Position numbers and translations under genes: made by a program. This document shows positions 33,411 through 42,589 of a stretch of DNA of 64,000 nt, piece after piece. Each line of letters opens with the position of its first letter. Position 1 is the first letter of the stretch. The notes beneath the pieces are model-generated. The model had not been told where the DNA came from, did not search any database, and was given only the letters and a program-made list of their open reading frames with translations. The DNA comes from Bradyrhizobium iriomotense (GTDB lineage: Bacteria > Pseudomonadota > Alphaproteobacteria > Rhizobiales > Xanthobacteraceae), in the NCBI RefSeq assembly GCF_018130765.1, contig NZ_JAFCJZ010000028.1, positions 52,724 to 116,723 of the forward strand. Direction: 5' to 3'.

Positions 33411-36004
33411 GTCTTGCCTCCGGGTGTGTCGCCCGCTGCCATCGTCCGCGGCAGCGTGATGATGAATTCGGTGAATACACCGGCGTCGGTCTTCACGTCG
33501 ATGGTGCCGCCGTGCTGCTTCACCACGATGTCGTGGCTCATGGACAGGCCCAGCCCGGTGCCTTCGCCGGCCGGCTTTGTCGTGAAGAACGGGTTGAACA
33601 GCTTCTCCTTCACCTCGGGCGGAATTCCGGTGCCGTTGTCGCGGATCCGGATCTCGACCTTGTCACCGAGGTTTCTCGTTGCCGCGCTCAGGGTGGACTC
33701 AAAACCTTCCGCCGCACTCTCCTTGCGCTTGGCCGCGGCGTAGAAGCCATTCGAGATCAGGTTGAGGAGAACACGCGTGATCTCCTGCGGATAGATATCC
33801 ACCATGCCGGCGGAGGGGTCGAACGCGCGCTCGAGCGTGACGTTGAAGGCGGGCCTTTCGGCGCGCGCGCCGTGATAGGCGAGATTGAGGCTTTCCTCCA
33901 CCACCGCGTTGATATCGACGGGGCGATGTTCGCCGGATCCCTGGCGCGAATGCAGCAGCATGTTCCTGACGATGGAATCGGCGCGCTTGCCGTGCTGCAC
34001 CACCTTCTCGAGATTACCCCTGAGCATCGCAGTCAGCTCGACGACCTCTTCCCTGGTCTTGTCGTCGAGCGAGGCCGATTGCAGGACCTCGTTGAGCTCG
34101 TCGATCAGCTCGGTCGAGACCGCGGAGAAATTGTTGATGAAATTGAGCGGATTCTTGATCTCATGGGCAATGCCGGCCGTCAGCTGGCCGAGGGAGGCGA
34201 GCTTCTCCGTCTGGACCAGGCGATCCTGCGCGGCGCGCAGGTTGTCGAGCGATTGCGACAGCTCGGTCGTACGCTCGCGCAATTGCTTCAACAGGCGCGT
34301 ATTCTCGATCGCGATGACGGCTTGCTTGGTAAAGTTCTCAACCAGCGCGACCTGTTTGTCCGTGAAGCCGCGAATCTCCTGTCGAAAAATCGTGATCGCG
34401 CCGATCAGATCATCCTTTTTCAGCATAGGTACGGAGAGAAGCGTTCGGGCGCCGGCAACGTCGGCCATTCCGACGACAAAGGGAACACCGGCCTTGTAAC
34501 CGGGACTTTCTCTCAAATCACTGATCTGCGCCGGCTGATGCGTCGCGATGATTGCAGCCAGCGTCGTTCCTGGATGCGGAAAGATCGGAGTCCGCTTGCG
34601 GAACGCGGAGAATTCGGACGGGATGTTGTAGTCGGTGACGATATTGAATTTCTCGCCGTCCCACAGATTCATCGTGCCGAAATTCGCTCCGCAGACGCGG
34701 GTCGCATTCTCCAACATCTTCTGGAACACCGGCTCCAACTCGCCCGGAGAGGAGCTGATGACTTCGAGCACCTCCGATGTCGCCGTTTGTTGCTCGAGCG
34801 ACTCGCGCAATTCGGCGGTCCGCTGATCGACCTTGTTTTCGAGGTCAGCATAGGATTCCTGCAGGCGCGCGCCCATGTCGTTGAACTGGTCCGCGAGCCC
34901 CTCGAGCTCGTCGCCGGTCTTGATCGAGATGCGTTGCGCAAAATCGCCGCCGCCGATCCGCTCGGCGCCGCTGCGCAGCGCCTGGATCGGCCCGACCATG
35001 CGGCGCGCGAGAAATATCCCGGCGAGCACAGCGAAGATCGACGCTGCCAGCAGCACGATCGCGAGCCGCTGCAGCGAGGCGTACAGCGCGGCATAGGCCT
35101 CCTCGACCGGCAGCTCGACGAACATGGTCCAGTGCAGCGGCGCGATCGGAGCCGACGCGGTCAGCACCTTCTGGCCCTGGATGCTGCGCGCTTCAGGAAG
35201 CGCGTCGGACATGGTGCCGTTTCCAGCCTGCGCGGCGCGCACCTGTGCGAGGCCAGACATGTCGGTGTTGCGCAGGACGAGGCTGATGTCGGGATGGGCG
35301 ATCAGACGCCCTTCCGGGCCGACCACATAGGCATGACCGTGCTCGCCGACCTTGATCTGGGAGACGACGTCCCAGATCAGCTTGAGATTGACCTCGGCGA
35401 TGCTGACGCCGGCATCCTTGCGGGCGCCGGCTAGCGCCAGCGTCATGTAGGGCTCGGAGTCACGGCGGAAATAGACCGGCCCGTAATAGACCTTGCGGGC
35501 GACCGCCTCGGTGAATTTTGGATCGGCCGACAGGTCGATCCCGCTGTCGATCGCGTCCATTGCCAGCCGCGAGACCCGCAACCGCTCCTTGCCGGTCGAA
35601 TCCACCTGGGCGAGCTCGGTGATCGCCGGCACCTGACGCAGCAGCCGCAGCGCGTCGAACCGGCGCTGCTCGATCGAGCCCGCCGACCAGGGCAGCTGCG
35701 TGGTCCAGCCGAGCTGGCTCTCGATCTCCTTGACGAACTGGCCGATCTTGGCCGCAGCCGCCTCGGCCTGCTCATGCTGGACCCGGATCAGCGAGGCCTT
35801 GTGCTCGCGATAATAGAAGAAGACCTCGAACAGCCCGTTGGCGAGCAGCGCGACGGCGACGACGGCCACGAACAGCGCGACGTATTTGGCGAACAGCCGG
35901 GTCCTGATCCCCCGTCCGGGCGCTTCGCCCGACACGACGCCATTCGAGGCCGTGCTCGGCGACGTCCTGGCTTGCGGTGTGTCTGGATGGAGGGAGAGGC
36001 TCAT
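33407..36004 (-). CDS. Membrane sensor histidine kinase (Cache-HAMP-GAF-HisKA-HATPase)
   Basis: 865 residues. Membrane segment about 38-60 (LFAKYVALFVAVVAVALLANGLF), a large periplasmic Cache-like region (VYYGPVYFRRDSEPYMTLALAG, HGHAYVVGPEGRLIAHPD), second membrane segment around LAIVLLAASIFAVLAGIFLA, HAMP (RMVGPIQALRSGAERIGGGDF), a coiled coil, a GAF domain (VCGANFGTMNLWDGE) and the kinase core. H-box His614 (GIAHEIKNPLNF), N-box near 750 (LLNLISNGFYAA), G1 DNGTGIPP, G2 GTGLGLSMS. It senses an extracytoplasmic ligand. First gene of a four-gene run with two response regulators. Confidence 0.93.
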   Translation of the reverse strand: MSLSLHPDTPQARTSPSTASNGVVSGEAPGRGIRTRLFAKYVALFVAVVAVALLANGLFEVFFYYREHKASLIRVQHEQAEAAAAKIGQFVKEIESQLGWTTQLPWSAGSIEQRRFDALRLLRQVPAITELAQVDSTGKERLRVSRLAMDAIDSGIDLSADPKFTEAVARKVYYGPVYFRRDSEPYMTLALAGARKDAGVSIAEVNLKLIWDVVSQIKVGEHGHAYVVGPEGRLIAHPDISLVLRNTDMSGLAQVRAAQAGNGTMSDALPEARSIQGQKVLTASAPIAPLHWTMFVELPVEEAYAALYASLQRLAIVLLAASIFAVLAGIFLARRMVGPIQALRSGAERIGGGDFAQRISIKTGDELEGLADQFNDMGARLQESYADLENKVDQRTAELRESLEQQTATSEVLEVISSSPGELEPVFQKMLENATRVCGANFGTMNLWDGEKFNIVTDYNIPSEFSAFRKRTPIFPHPGTTLAAIIATHQPAQISDLRESPGYKAGVPFVVGMADVAGARTLLSVPMLKKDDLIGAITIFRQEIRGFTDKQVALVENFTKQAVIAIENTRLLKQLRERTTELSQSLDNLRAAQDRLVQTEKLASLGQLTAGIAHEIKNPLNFINNFSAVSTELIDELNEVLQSASLDDKTREEVVELTAMLRGNLEKVVQHGKRADSIVRNMLLHSRQGSGEHRPVDINAVVEESLNLAYHGARAERPAFNVTLERAFDPSAGMVDIYPQEITRVLLNLISNGFYAAAKRKESAAEGFESTLSAATRNLGDKVEIRIRDNGTGIPPEVKEKLFNPFFTTKPAGEGTGLGLSMSHDIVVKQHGGTIDVKTDAGVFTEFIITLPRTMAAGDTPGGKT

Positions 36005-36094
36005 CCCGCGGAACCTAGCAAGAAGACCCGACCTTGTCTCTCGCCTGCCCGGCTGCGGACCCGCTGGATCGGGGCCGGCGCCAGGCCACCAACG

Positions 36095-36129
36095 AAAAAG
36101 GGCGGCAGCGGACCCGCCGCTGCCGCCCT
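36095..36129 (-). terminator. Rho-independent terminator of the RND efflux operon
   Basis: 13-bp perfect stem AGGGCGGCAGCGG / CCGCTGCCGCCCT with loop ACCCG, followed on the minus strand by TTTTT. It lies 22 bp after the pump stop codon. Confidence 0.88.
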
Positions 36130-36150
36130 CCGATTGGCTTGCCTGCGGCC

Positions 36151-39100
36151 TCAGGTCGGCCGCAGCGCCTTGGCGCCCAGGTCGAGCTCGTTGACCTGCT
36201 TGTTCCGCTCTGAATCGGCCGCCGCACGATGGTCGGTCGCCAGCACCACATAGACCGCGGGCAGCACGAACAGCGTGAACAGCGTGCCGATCGACATGCC
36301 GGCGACGACGACCAGGCCGATCGAGAAGCGGCTGGCCGCGCCCGCACCGGTCGCGGTCAGCAGCGGGATCAGGCCGGTCACCATCGCGGCCGTGGTCATC
36401 AGGATCGGCCGCAGGCGGATGCGGGCCGACATCTCGATGGCCGAACGGCGGTCGAGCCGCTCCTTGACCTGGAGCTCGTTGGCGAACTCCACCATCAGGA
36501 TGCCGTGCTTGGTGATCAGGCCAACCAGGGTGAGCAGACCGACCTGGGTGTAGATGTTCATGGTCGCCACGCCGAAGAACAGCGGGATCAGCGCGCCGAC
36601 GATCGCCATCGGCACCGAGATCATGATCACGAACGGGTCACGCAGGCTCTCGAACTGCGCCGCCAGCACCAGGAAGATGATGATCAGCGCGAAACCGAAG
36701 GTGATCGCGAGCTGATTGCCTTCCTGGACGTATTGCCGGGAGTCCGCCAGATAGTCGTGGCTGAAGCCGGCCGGCAGCTTCTTGGCCTCGCCCTCGAGGA
36801 AGTCCACCGCCGCGCCAACGGTCACGCCGGGCATCGGCACGGCCGAGAAGGTCGCCGAATTGAGCTGATTGTAGTGCGTCAGCGAATTCGGGTCGGTCCT
36901 GGTCTTGATCGAGACCACGGTCGACAGCGGGAGCTGCTGGCCGGTGTTGGTGGTTACATAGTAACCGCCGAGCGACTCCGGTGACAGTCTGTTGGCGCGC
37001 GGCACCTGCGGGATCACCTGGTAGGACCGGCCTTCGAGATTGAAGCGGTTGATGTAGTTGCCGCCGAGCAGAACCGCGAGCGTAGAGCCGAGGTTCTGCA
37101 TGTTGACACCGAGATCCTGTGCCTTGCTGCGGTCGATCGTGACCTGAACGCTCGGCTGGTTAAAGGCGAGGTCGCTGTCGGAGACGATGAACATGCCGCT
37201 CTTGCGCGCAGCGTCCTTCAGCTTCTCCATCTGCTCAAAGACGGTCTGGTAGCCCGCGGTCGAGTTGATGACCATCTGCACCGGCAGACCGCCGGGACCA
37301 CCCGGCAACGGCGGCAGGTTGAACGCAAAGGCCTGCACGCCCTCGATCTTGGAAAGCTCGGCCTGCACCAGCGGCTTCAGCTGGATCGACGAGCGCTTGC
37401 GCTCGTCCCATGACTTCAAGAGCATGCCGGCGATGCCGCCCTGCGGGCCGTTGATGCCGTTCAGCACGAAGCGCAGATCGGTCTCGGGGAACTTTTGGAA
37501 CTCCTTGTCGAGCTTATCGCCGTAATAATCGACATAGTCGATGTTGGCGTATTTCGGCGCCTTGGTCACCGCGAAGACGATGCCCTGATCTTCTTCCGGC
37601 GCCAGCTCCTTCGAGGTGTGCATATAGAGGAAGCCGACGAGGCCGAGGATCGTCACCGCGAACAGGCCGGTGATCGCCTTGTAGTCGAGCGAGCGGTCGA
37701 GCCTGCGGCCATACCAGCGCGTCATCGCGCCAAACACCCGGTTGACCAGCTTGGCGAAGCGGCCTTCTTCGGTGTTCTTCAGCAGCACCGAGCACATCAT
37801 CGGCGACAGCGTCAGCGCGATCACGCCTGATACGATCACCGAACCGGCAAGCGTGAAGGCGAATTCGCGGAACAGCGAACCAGTGAGGCCACCGAGGAAG
37901 CCGATCGGCGCGTACACCGCGGCGAGCGTGATCGTCATCGAGATGACGGGGCCGACGATCTCGCGCGCGCCTTCCATCGCCGACTGTACCGGCGTCTTTC
38001 CTTCTTCCAGATGGCGGTGGATGTTCTCCACCACCACGATGGCGTCGTCGACCACGAGACCGATCGCAAGCACCATCGCGAGCAAGGTCAGCAGGTTGAA
38101 GCTGAAGCCCAGCGCCAGCATCAAGGTACAGACGCCGATCATCGACAACGGAATGGTGACGACCGGGATGATGACCGAGCGCAGCGAGGCCAGGAACAGG
38201 AAGATCACCACGATCACGATGATCACGGCTTCGCCCAGCGTCTTCTCCACCTCGTCGATCGAGGATTGGATGAACTTGGTCGAGTCGTAGGCCACCTTCA
38301 TCTTCATCGAGGGCGGCAGATTGCGCTCAAGCTCCGGGAACAGCGCCCGCACGCCCTTGACCAGCGTCAACGGATTGCCTTGCGGCGTTGCGTTCACGCC
38401 GATGAAGATCGCATGCTCGCCGTTGAAGGCGACGCTCGCGTCGGTACTTTGCGCGGCAAGCTCGACTGTCGCGATGTCCTCCATCCGGACGAAGCCGCCA
38501 TCCTTGGCCTTGACGATCATCTTCCTGAACTGGTTGACGTCGGTAAGGCTGGTGTTGGTCGAGATGTTGGAAACGATCAGGTAGCCCTTGGTCTGCCCCG
38601 CCGCCGACTGGAAGTTGTTGGCCTGGATGGCAGCGGCGACGTCCGCCGGCGACACGTTGCGGCCGGCCATTTTCATGGGATCAAGCCACAGCCGCATCGC
38701 AAAAGTCTGGCCGCCGAGAATATCGGCGGAGGCGACGCCGTCGACGGTCGACAGCACCGGCTGCACCACGCGCGTCAGATAATCCGAGATGGCCGAACCC
38801 GACAGCTCCTCTGAGGAGAAGCCGAGATACATCACGGCCGTGGTCTGGCCCGTGGTCTTGGTGACGATCGGGTCGTTCGACTCCTTCGGGATCAGGTATT
38901 TGACCGAATTCGTCTTCGCCAGCACCTCGGTGAGCGCCTGGTTCGGATCGAAGTTCAGCTTGATGTAGACCTGGATCGTCGAGGTGCCGAGCACCGAGGA
39001 CGAGGTCATGTAGTCCACGCCTTCGGCGGAAGCGACCGCCTGCTCGATCGGCGTGGTGATGAAGCCCTGGATCAGGTCTGCGGACGCGCCGGGATAGACG

Positions 39101-39246
39101 GTCGTGATGTTGATGACCGTGTTCGACAGCTTCGGATATTGCCGGATCGGCAGCACCATCGCCGCGCGCAGGCCGATCAGCAGGATCAGCAGACTGACGA
39201 CGACCGATAGAACCGGGCGCTTGATGAAAATATCGGTAAAGGCCAT
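36151..39246 (-). CDS. RND efflux pump, HAE1 family inner-membrane transporter
   Basis: 1031 residues. The N-terminus MAFTDIFIKRPVLSVVVSLLILLIGLRA is the standard RND start. Membrane segment 4 has the proton-relay GLVVDDAIVVVENI; MTTAAMVTGLIPLLTATG-type and the second-half GLITKHGILMVEFANEL are intact. A Gly/Pro-rich LPPLPGGPGGLPVQMV loop is in the porter domain. It exports hydrophobic compounds with the membrane fusion protein upstream. No outer-membrane factor lies in the window. 70 bp with a stable hairpin separates it from the fusion protein gene. Confidence 0.95.
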   Translation of the reverse strand: MAFTDIFIKRPVLSVVVSLLILLIGLRAAMVLPIRQYPKLSNTVINITTVYPGASADLIQGFITTPIEQAVASAEGVDYMTSSSVLGTSTIQVYIKLNFDPNQALTEVLAKTNSVKYLIPKESNDPIVTKTTGQTTAVMYLGFSSEELSGSAISDYLTRVVQPVLSTVDGVASADILGGQTFAMRLWLDPMKMAGRNVSPADVAAAIQANNFQSAAGQTKGYLIVSNISTNTSLTDVNQFRKMIVKAKDGGFVRMEDIATVELAAQSTDASVAFNGEHAIFIGVNATPQGNPLTLVKGVRALFPELERNLPPSMKMKVAYDSTKFIQSSIDEVEKTLGEAVIIVIVVIFLFLASLRSVIIPVVTIPLSMIGVCTLMLALGFSFNLLTLLAMVLAIGLVVDDAIVVVENIHRHLEEGKTPVQSAMEGAREIVGPVISMTITLAAVYAPIGFLGGLTGSLFREFAFTLAGSVIVSGVIALTLSPMMCSVLLKNTEEGRFAKLVNRVFGAMTRWYGRRLDRSLDYKAITGLFAVTILGLVGFLYMHTSKELAPEEDQGIVFAVTKAPKYANIDYVDYYGDKLDKEFQKFPETDLRFVLNGINGPQGGIAGMLLKSWDERKRSSIQLKPLVQAELSKIEGVQAFAFNLPPLPGGPGGLPVQMVINSTAGYQTVFEQMEKLKDAARKSGMFIVSDSDLAFNQPSVQVTIDRSKAQDLGVNMQNLGSTLAVLLGGNYINRFNLEGRSYQVIPQVPRANRLSPESLGGYYVTTNTGQQLPLSTVVSIKTRTDPNSLTHYNQLNSATFSAVPMPGVTVGAAVDFLEGEAKKLPAGFSHDYLADSRQYVQEGNQLAITFGFALIIIFLVLAAQFESLRDPFVIMISVPMAIVGALIPLFFGVATMNIYTQVGLLTLVGLITKHGILMVEFANELQVKERLDRRSAIEMSARIRLRPILMTTAAMVTGLIPLLTATGAGAASRFSIGLVVVAGMSIGTLFTLFVLPAVYVVLATDHRAAADSERNKQVNELDLGAKALRPT

Positions 39247-39277
39247 CGCGGCGATCTCGATTTTGATGTCTTTAGAA

Positions 39278-39304
39278 AAGTGATCCGGCGAGGCCGGATC
39301 ACTT
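39278..39304 (-). promoter_or_regulatory. Strong hairpin between membrane-fusion and RND genes
   Basis: AAGTGATCCGGC-GAG-GCCGGATCACTT, a perfect 12-bp stem, followed on the minus strand by TTTTC. It may be a partial terminator or an mRNA-stabilising element that sets the ratio of the two pump subunits. Confidence 0.55.
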
Positions 39305-39316
39305 GGATGTATTGGA

Positions 39317-40510
39317 TCAGTAGCGCGGCGGCTGCGCCGGAATCTGCGGCGCCGGGTCGGTCGAGATCGACACCGCCGCGCCCGATTGCAGCTTGAGCTG
39401 GCCGACGGCGACGACCTTGTCGCCCGCCTTCACGCCCTTGATGATCTCGACGCGACCATCGACCCGGCTGCCGGTCTGCACGAAGGTGCGCACCGCGGAG
39501 AGGCTGGTCTTGCCGTCCTCTTCCTTCTTCTCGGTGATCACGAACACGGAGTCGCCGTACAGCGTGTAGTCGACCGCCGTCTCCGGCACGGTGATCACTG
39601 CCGGCTTGCTCGGCAGCACCACCGTGGTGGTCACGAACATGCCCGGCTTCAGGATCTTGTCGGGATTGGCGATCGTTGCCTGCACACGGATGTTACGGGT
39701 GTCGGCCGCAATCTGTGGCTCGATGGTGGTGATCTTGCCGTCGAAGGTGCGGCCCGGATAGGCGTCGACCTTGAGCCGGACCGGCTGGCCGACCTTGAGG
39801 TTACCCGAATCCTTTTCCGTCACGGTGAAGTTGGCCCACAGCTCCGACAGGTCGGTCAATGAGACGATCGCCGTGCCGGCCGTCAGATACTGGCCGACCT
39901 CGACCTTGCGGACGCCGAGATCGCCGGAGAACGGCGCGCGCACCAGCTTCTGCGAGATCACCGCCTCGGTCTTGGCGATGCCGGCCAGCGCCTGGTCGTA
40001 GGCAGCCTGCGCGGTATCGACGGTCGCCTGCGGACCGAACTGGCGCGAGGCCAGCTGCTTGGCGCGATCGAGCGAGAGCTGCGCGACGGTCGCCTGAGCC
40101 TTGTAGTTGGCGAGGTCGCCCTGCTCCGGCATGTCGAAGAACTGCACCAGCGGCGTGCCGGCCTCGACATGCGTACCCGGCTCGAACTTGATCTCGGTGA
40201 CGCGGCCGTTGACGTCGGCGCTGACGTCGACCTGGTGCACGGCGGCAAGGCCGCCGACTGCGGTGAGCAGGTTCGGCACCACCTCGGACTTCGCCTCGGC
40301 CGCGCTGACTGCGGTCGGCGGCGGCTTGTTGTTGGCGAAGAACTGCTTGATCATCTGGCCGCGGAAAGAATTGAACCAGACGAGGCCACCGACGAGCACA
40401 GCAAGCAGCGCGCCTACGATGACAAACCAGAGCACCGGCCTGACCGGACGCTTGGGAGCCTTGTTGTCAATCGGTTCGCCCGAAATCTTGTGTTCGGCTA
40501 CGATGTTCAT
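39317..40510 (-). CDS. RND efflux periplasmic adaptor (membrane fusion protein)
   Basis: 397 residues from ATG 40510. One membrane anchor (VLWFVIVGALLAVLVGGLVWF, about 27-47). Then the lipoyl/hairpin pattern: VDVSADVNGRVTEIKFEPGTHVEAGTPLVQF, a coiled-coil hairpin with LDRAKQLASRQFGPQATVD, and KLVRAPFSGDLGVRKVEVGQYLTAG. Beta-barrel and membrane-proximal domains follow, ending SISTDPAPQIPAQPPRY. It starts 1 bp after the TetR stop (TGACATG), so regulator and pump are co-transcribed. Confidence 0.93.
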   Translation of the reverse strand: MNIVAEHKISGEPIDNKAPKRPVRPVLWFVIVGALLAVLVGGLVWFNSFRGQMIKQFFANNKPPPTAVSAAEAKSEVVPNLLTAVGGLAAVHQVDVSADVNGRVTEIKFEPGTHVEAGTPLVQFFDMPEQGDLANYKAQATVAQLSLDRAKQLASRQFGPQATVDTAQAAYDQALAGIAKTEAVISQKLVRAPFSGDLGVRKVEVGQYLTAGTAIVSLTDLSELWANFTVTEKDSGNLKVGQPVRLKVDAYPGRTFDGKITTIEPQIAADTRNIRVQATIANPDKILKPGMFVTTTVVLPSKPAVITVPETAVDYTLYGDSVFVITEKKEEDGKTSLSAVRTFVQTGSRVDGRVEIIKGVKAGDKVVAVGQLKLQSGAAVSISTDPAPQIPAQPPRY

Positions 40511-40511
40511 G

Positions 40512-41213
40512 TCATGCACTTTCTGCAATCGCCGTCTTGCCCGCATCCGCGGCCTGATCGCGGCCCAAATGCGAAGCAATTGCGGCGTCGTTAAGTCCGA
40601 TACCCCTCAGGAGAAACTCACAGAGCTGCCGCTCCAGCTCGTTTGCCTTGCCATAAGCGAGACAGGGCGCAGCCGGCAGCCTGGTCAGCGCAGCCATCAT
40701 CACCGTGTGATGCGCAAACCAGAACAGGTTGAGCGGATCGCCGCTGAATGGCCGCGCGTCACCGCCGGCAACCGCACGCTCGAGCGAGGCGACGAAGACC
40801 GCCCCGATCAGCTTCTCGATTTTGGCATATAGCAGACGGGCGAATTCGCCATCATCCAAATGACTCGTGGCCATCAGTCGCAGGCGCTGCGCTTCTTCCT
40901 GGTCGGGACCGTCGGCGACGTGGAGGAAGTGCTGGACCATGCCGCGGATCAGCTCGACCAGGGTGGCCGTCGACGGTTCCCGCTCGAGCAGATCGATGAG
41001 CGCCGGGTCGGCCTCGCATTCGTCGCTGAGGATTTCGGCGTACAGCGCCGCCTTGGACGGGAAATGCTTGAACAGCAGCGCCTCGGAAATGGCAGCAGCG
41101 GCCGCCACGCTCTTCGTCGTGGTGCCGTTATATCCGTGGCGGGCAAAGCAGCGTTTCGCGGCACCGAGGATCAATTGACGCCTCAGGTCGCTCGTCATAC
41201 GCAATGAGCTCAT
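40512..41213 (-). CDS. TetR family transcriptional regulator of the RND pump
   Basis: 233 residues from ATG 41213. The HTH is RQLILGAAKRCFARHGYNGTTTKSVAAAAAISEALLFKHF (about 10-50), the classic TetR N-terminus; the C-terminal part is helical ligand-binding. No good Shine-Dalgarno is seen before either ATG 41213 or 41198, so the transcript may be leaderless. A palindrome lies directly upstream at 41218-41233. First gene of the TetR-MFP-RND operon, so it most likely represses its own operon and is released by a pump substrate. Confidence 0.9.
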   Translation of the reverse strand: MSSLRMTSDLRRQLILGAAKRCFARHGYNGTTTKSVAAAAAISEALLFKHFPSKAALYAEILSDECEADPALIDLLEREPSTATLVELIRGMVQHFLHVADGPDQEEAQRLRLMATSHLDDGEFARLLYAKIEKLIGAVFVASLERAVAGGDARPFSGDPLNLFWFAHHTVMMAALTRLPAAPCLAYGKANELERQLCEFLLRGIGLNDAAIASHLGRDQAADAGKTAIAESA

Positions 41214-41217
41214 GGTA

Positions 41218-41233
41218 GTGAGTAAGCACTCAC
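41218..41233. promoter_or_regulatory. Putative TetR operator
   Basis: GTGAGT-AAGC-ACTCAC, perfect 6-bp inverted repeat, ending 5 bp before the TetR start codon. Similar GTGAGT/ACTCAC palindromes serve AcrR-like repressors. Confidence 0.65.
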
Positions 41234-41354
41234 CCACGCAAAAGTCAAGCACTATGCTGCATCGCAACCTGCATGCGGCGTAAAATCAGTGGAAATTGAT
41301 CCAACCTGCACGGCCCGCGTGCAGGACGTCGGAGGAATGGGGCAGGCCCGTCAG

Positions 41355-41945
41355 CTAGATCGGCTGAAAGCCGAGGTCACCGCGAATCCGGTTGAGGATG
41401 TAGGTCCCGTCCCGCGTCGGCAGAATTCGCTCCTGACTGGCGCTGTCGATCTTCACATTGGCAAATCGCGGGCCCGCCGACACGTCATGGACGGCTTTGG
41501 CGAAGGCCTCGACTTCGGCCATGGTCGAGATCGATTGACTGTCCTTGATGCCGCAGGCCCTCGCGACGCCGACGAGGTCGGCGGCCGCGGAGGTGTGACT
41601 GGTCTGGCCGCCGGTCTCGCCATAGGCCTCGTTGTCGAGCACTGCGATCGAGAGGTTGGACGGCTTCTGCAGGCCGATGGTGGCAAGGCTGCCCAGGCCC
41701 ATCAGCATCTCGCCGTCGCCGGTGATGACCAGCACCGGCAGCTTTGGCTGCGCCAGCGCCAGACCCAGCCCGATCATCGCCGCGCCACCCATGCCGCCCC
41801 AGAGATAGAAGTTGCGGGCGTGGTCGCCGACCGCGCACATGTCGTTGGTGGAGGCACCGAGGCCGCCGATCGCGACCACGTCCTTGCGGTTCGCCAGCAG
41901 CGTGGACACCACTTGGCGGCGGTCGAGGAGATTGGCCTTGCTCAT
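41355..41945 (-). CDS. Thiamine diphosphate-dependent decarboxylase, beta (TPP-binding) subunit
   Basis: 196 residues from ATG 41945, corresponding to the C-terminal domain of a TPP enzyme. The cofactor motif is GDGEMLMGLGSLATIG (GDG 76-78) through LDNEAYGETGG (Asn105). NFYLWGGMGGAAMIGLGLALA precedes it. It overlaps the alpha subunit stop (ATGA). The pair resembles the split sulfopyruvate decarboxylase ComD/ComE or phosphonopyruvate decarboxylase. The substrate is a 2-oxo acid; which one is not visible. The longer frame to 42224 lies inside the alpha gene and is rejected. Confidence 0.85.
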   Translation of the reverse strand: MSKANLLDRRQVVSTLLANRKDVVAIGGLGASTNDMCAVGDHARNFYLWGGMGGAAMIGLGLALAQPKLPVLVITGDGEMLMGLGSLATIGLQKPSNLSIAVLDNEAYGETGGQTSHTSAAADLVGVARACGIKDSQSISTMAEVEAFAKAVHDVSAGPRFANVKIDSASQERILPTRDGTYILNRIRGDLGFQPI

Positions 41946-42484
41946 TTGGTGAAAACCTTGGCGCCGATCAGGCGCTGCGACAGGAGGACTGCGGTGGGCG
42001 TGAGCGCGTTGTAGGCTTGCGATGCAGCAGCTTCGAGCACCGCAGGAACTTCCGCCGCGCTGGAGGCGCGCAGCACCTGGACGCCCGACAATTCGAACAC
42101 GCCCTGCGTGGTCGATCCCATCGGCACCTGCCACGGATTGAACTCGCCCCACTCGCCGCGCATGGTCACGAGCGTGAGGAACGGAAAGCGCAGGATCGGG
42201 ATCAGCGACAGCATGTTGATGCAATTGCCGACGCCGCTCGACTGCATCAGCAAGACGCCGCGCTGGCCGCCGGCCCAGGCGCCGGCGAGCAGCGCGACGC
42301 CCTCCTCCTCCGTCGTCAGCGGAATGCCGCGCATGGTGGAGGAGTCCAGCACGCGCTGGATCAGTTTCGAATGACCGGCATCGGGCACGTAAGGCACCTG
42401 CCGGACGTCGAAGCGTTGCAAGGTCGCAAAAATATCGTCGGGCCAGTTCGGCACCGTTTCGGCAGCGTCAGCGCGTGCGTGCAT
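41942..42484 (-). CDS. Thiamine diphosphate-dependent decarboxylase, alpha (PYR) subunit
   Basis: 180 residues from ATG 42484, corresponding to the N-terminal PYR domain. The catalytic Glu is in LTTEEEGVALLAGAWAGGQ (Glu60 or 61), followed by GVLLMQSSGVGNCINML, which fits ComD-like subunits. FPFLTLVTMRGEWGEFNPWQVPMG is also typical. It makes one enzyme together with the coupled downstream subunit. Divergent from the P450 at 42590, with 105 bp between starts. Confidence 0.85.
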   Translation of the reverse strand: MHARADAAETVPNWPDDIFATLQRFDVRQVPYVPDAGHSKLIQRVLDSSTMRGIPLTTEEEGVALLAGAWAGGQRGVLLMQSSGVGNCINMLSLIPILRFPFLTLVTMRGEWGEFNPWQVPMGSTTQGVFELSGVQVLRASSAAEVPAVLEAAASQAYNALTPTAVLLSQRLIGAKVFTK

Positions 42485-42589
42485 TTTCCTGTCCGGTCGG
42501 CTAGCAAGGTGCAAAGACTGTAGACGCATGCACGCGCCGACCAGAACAACAAAAACGGCATAACGGCTTTAACCGGCGAGTATAACGGG

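Noticed and set aside
41946..42224. N-terminal extension of the TPP beta subunit
   Set aside because: The added residues are the alpha subunit gene read in another frame. ATG 41945 with an ATGA overlap is the better start.
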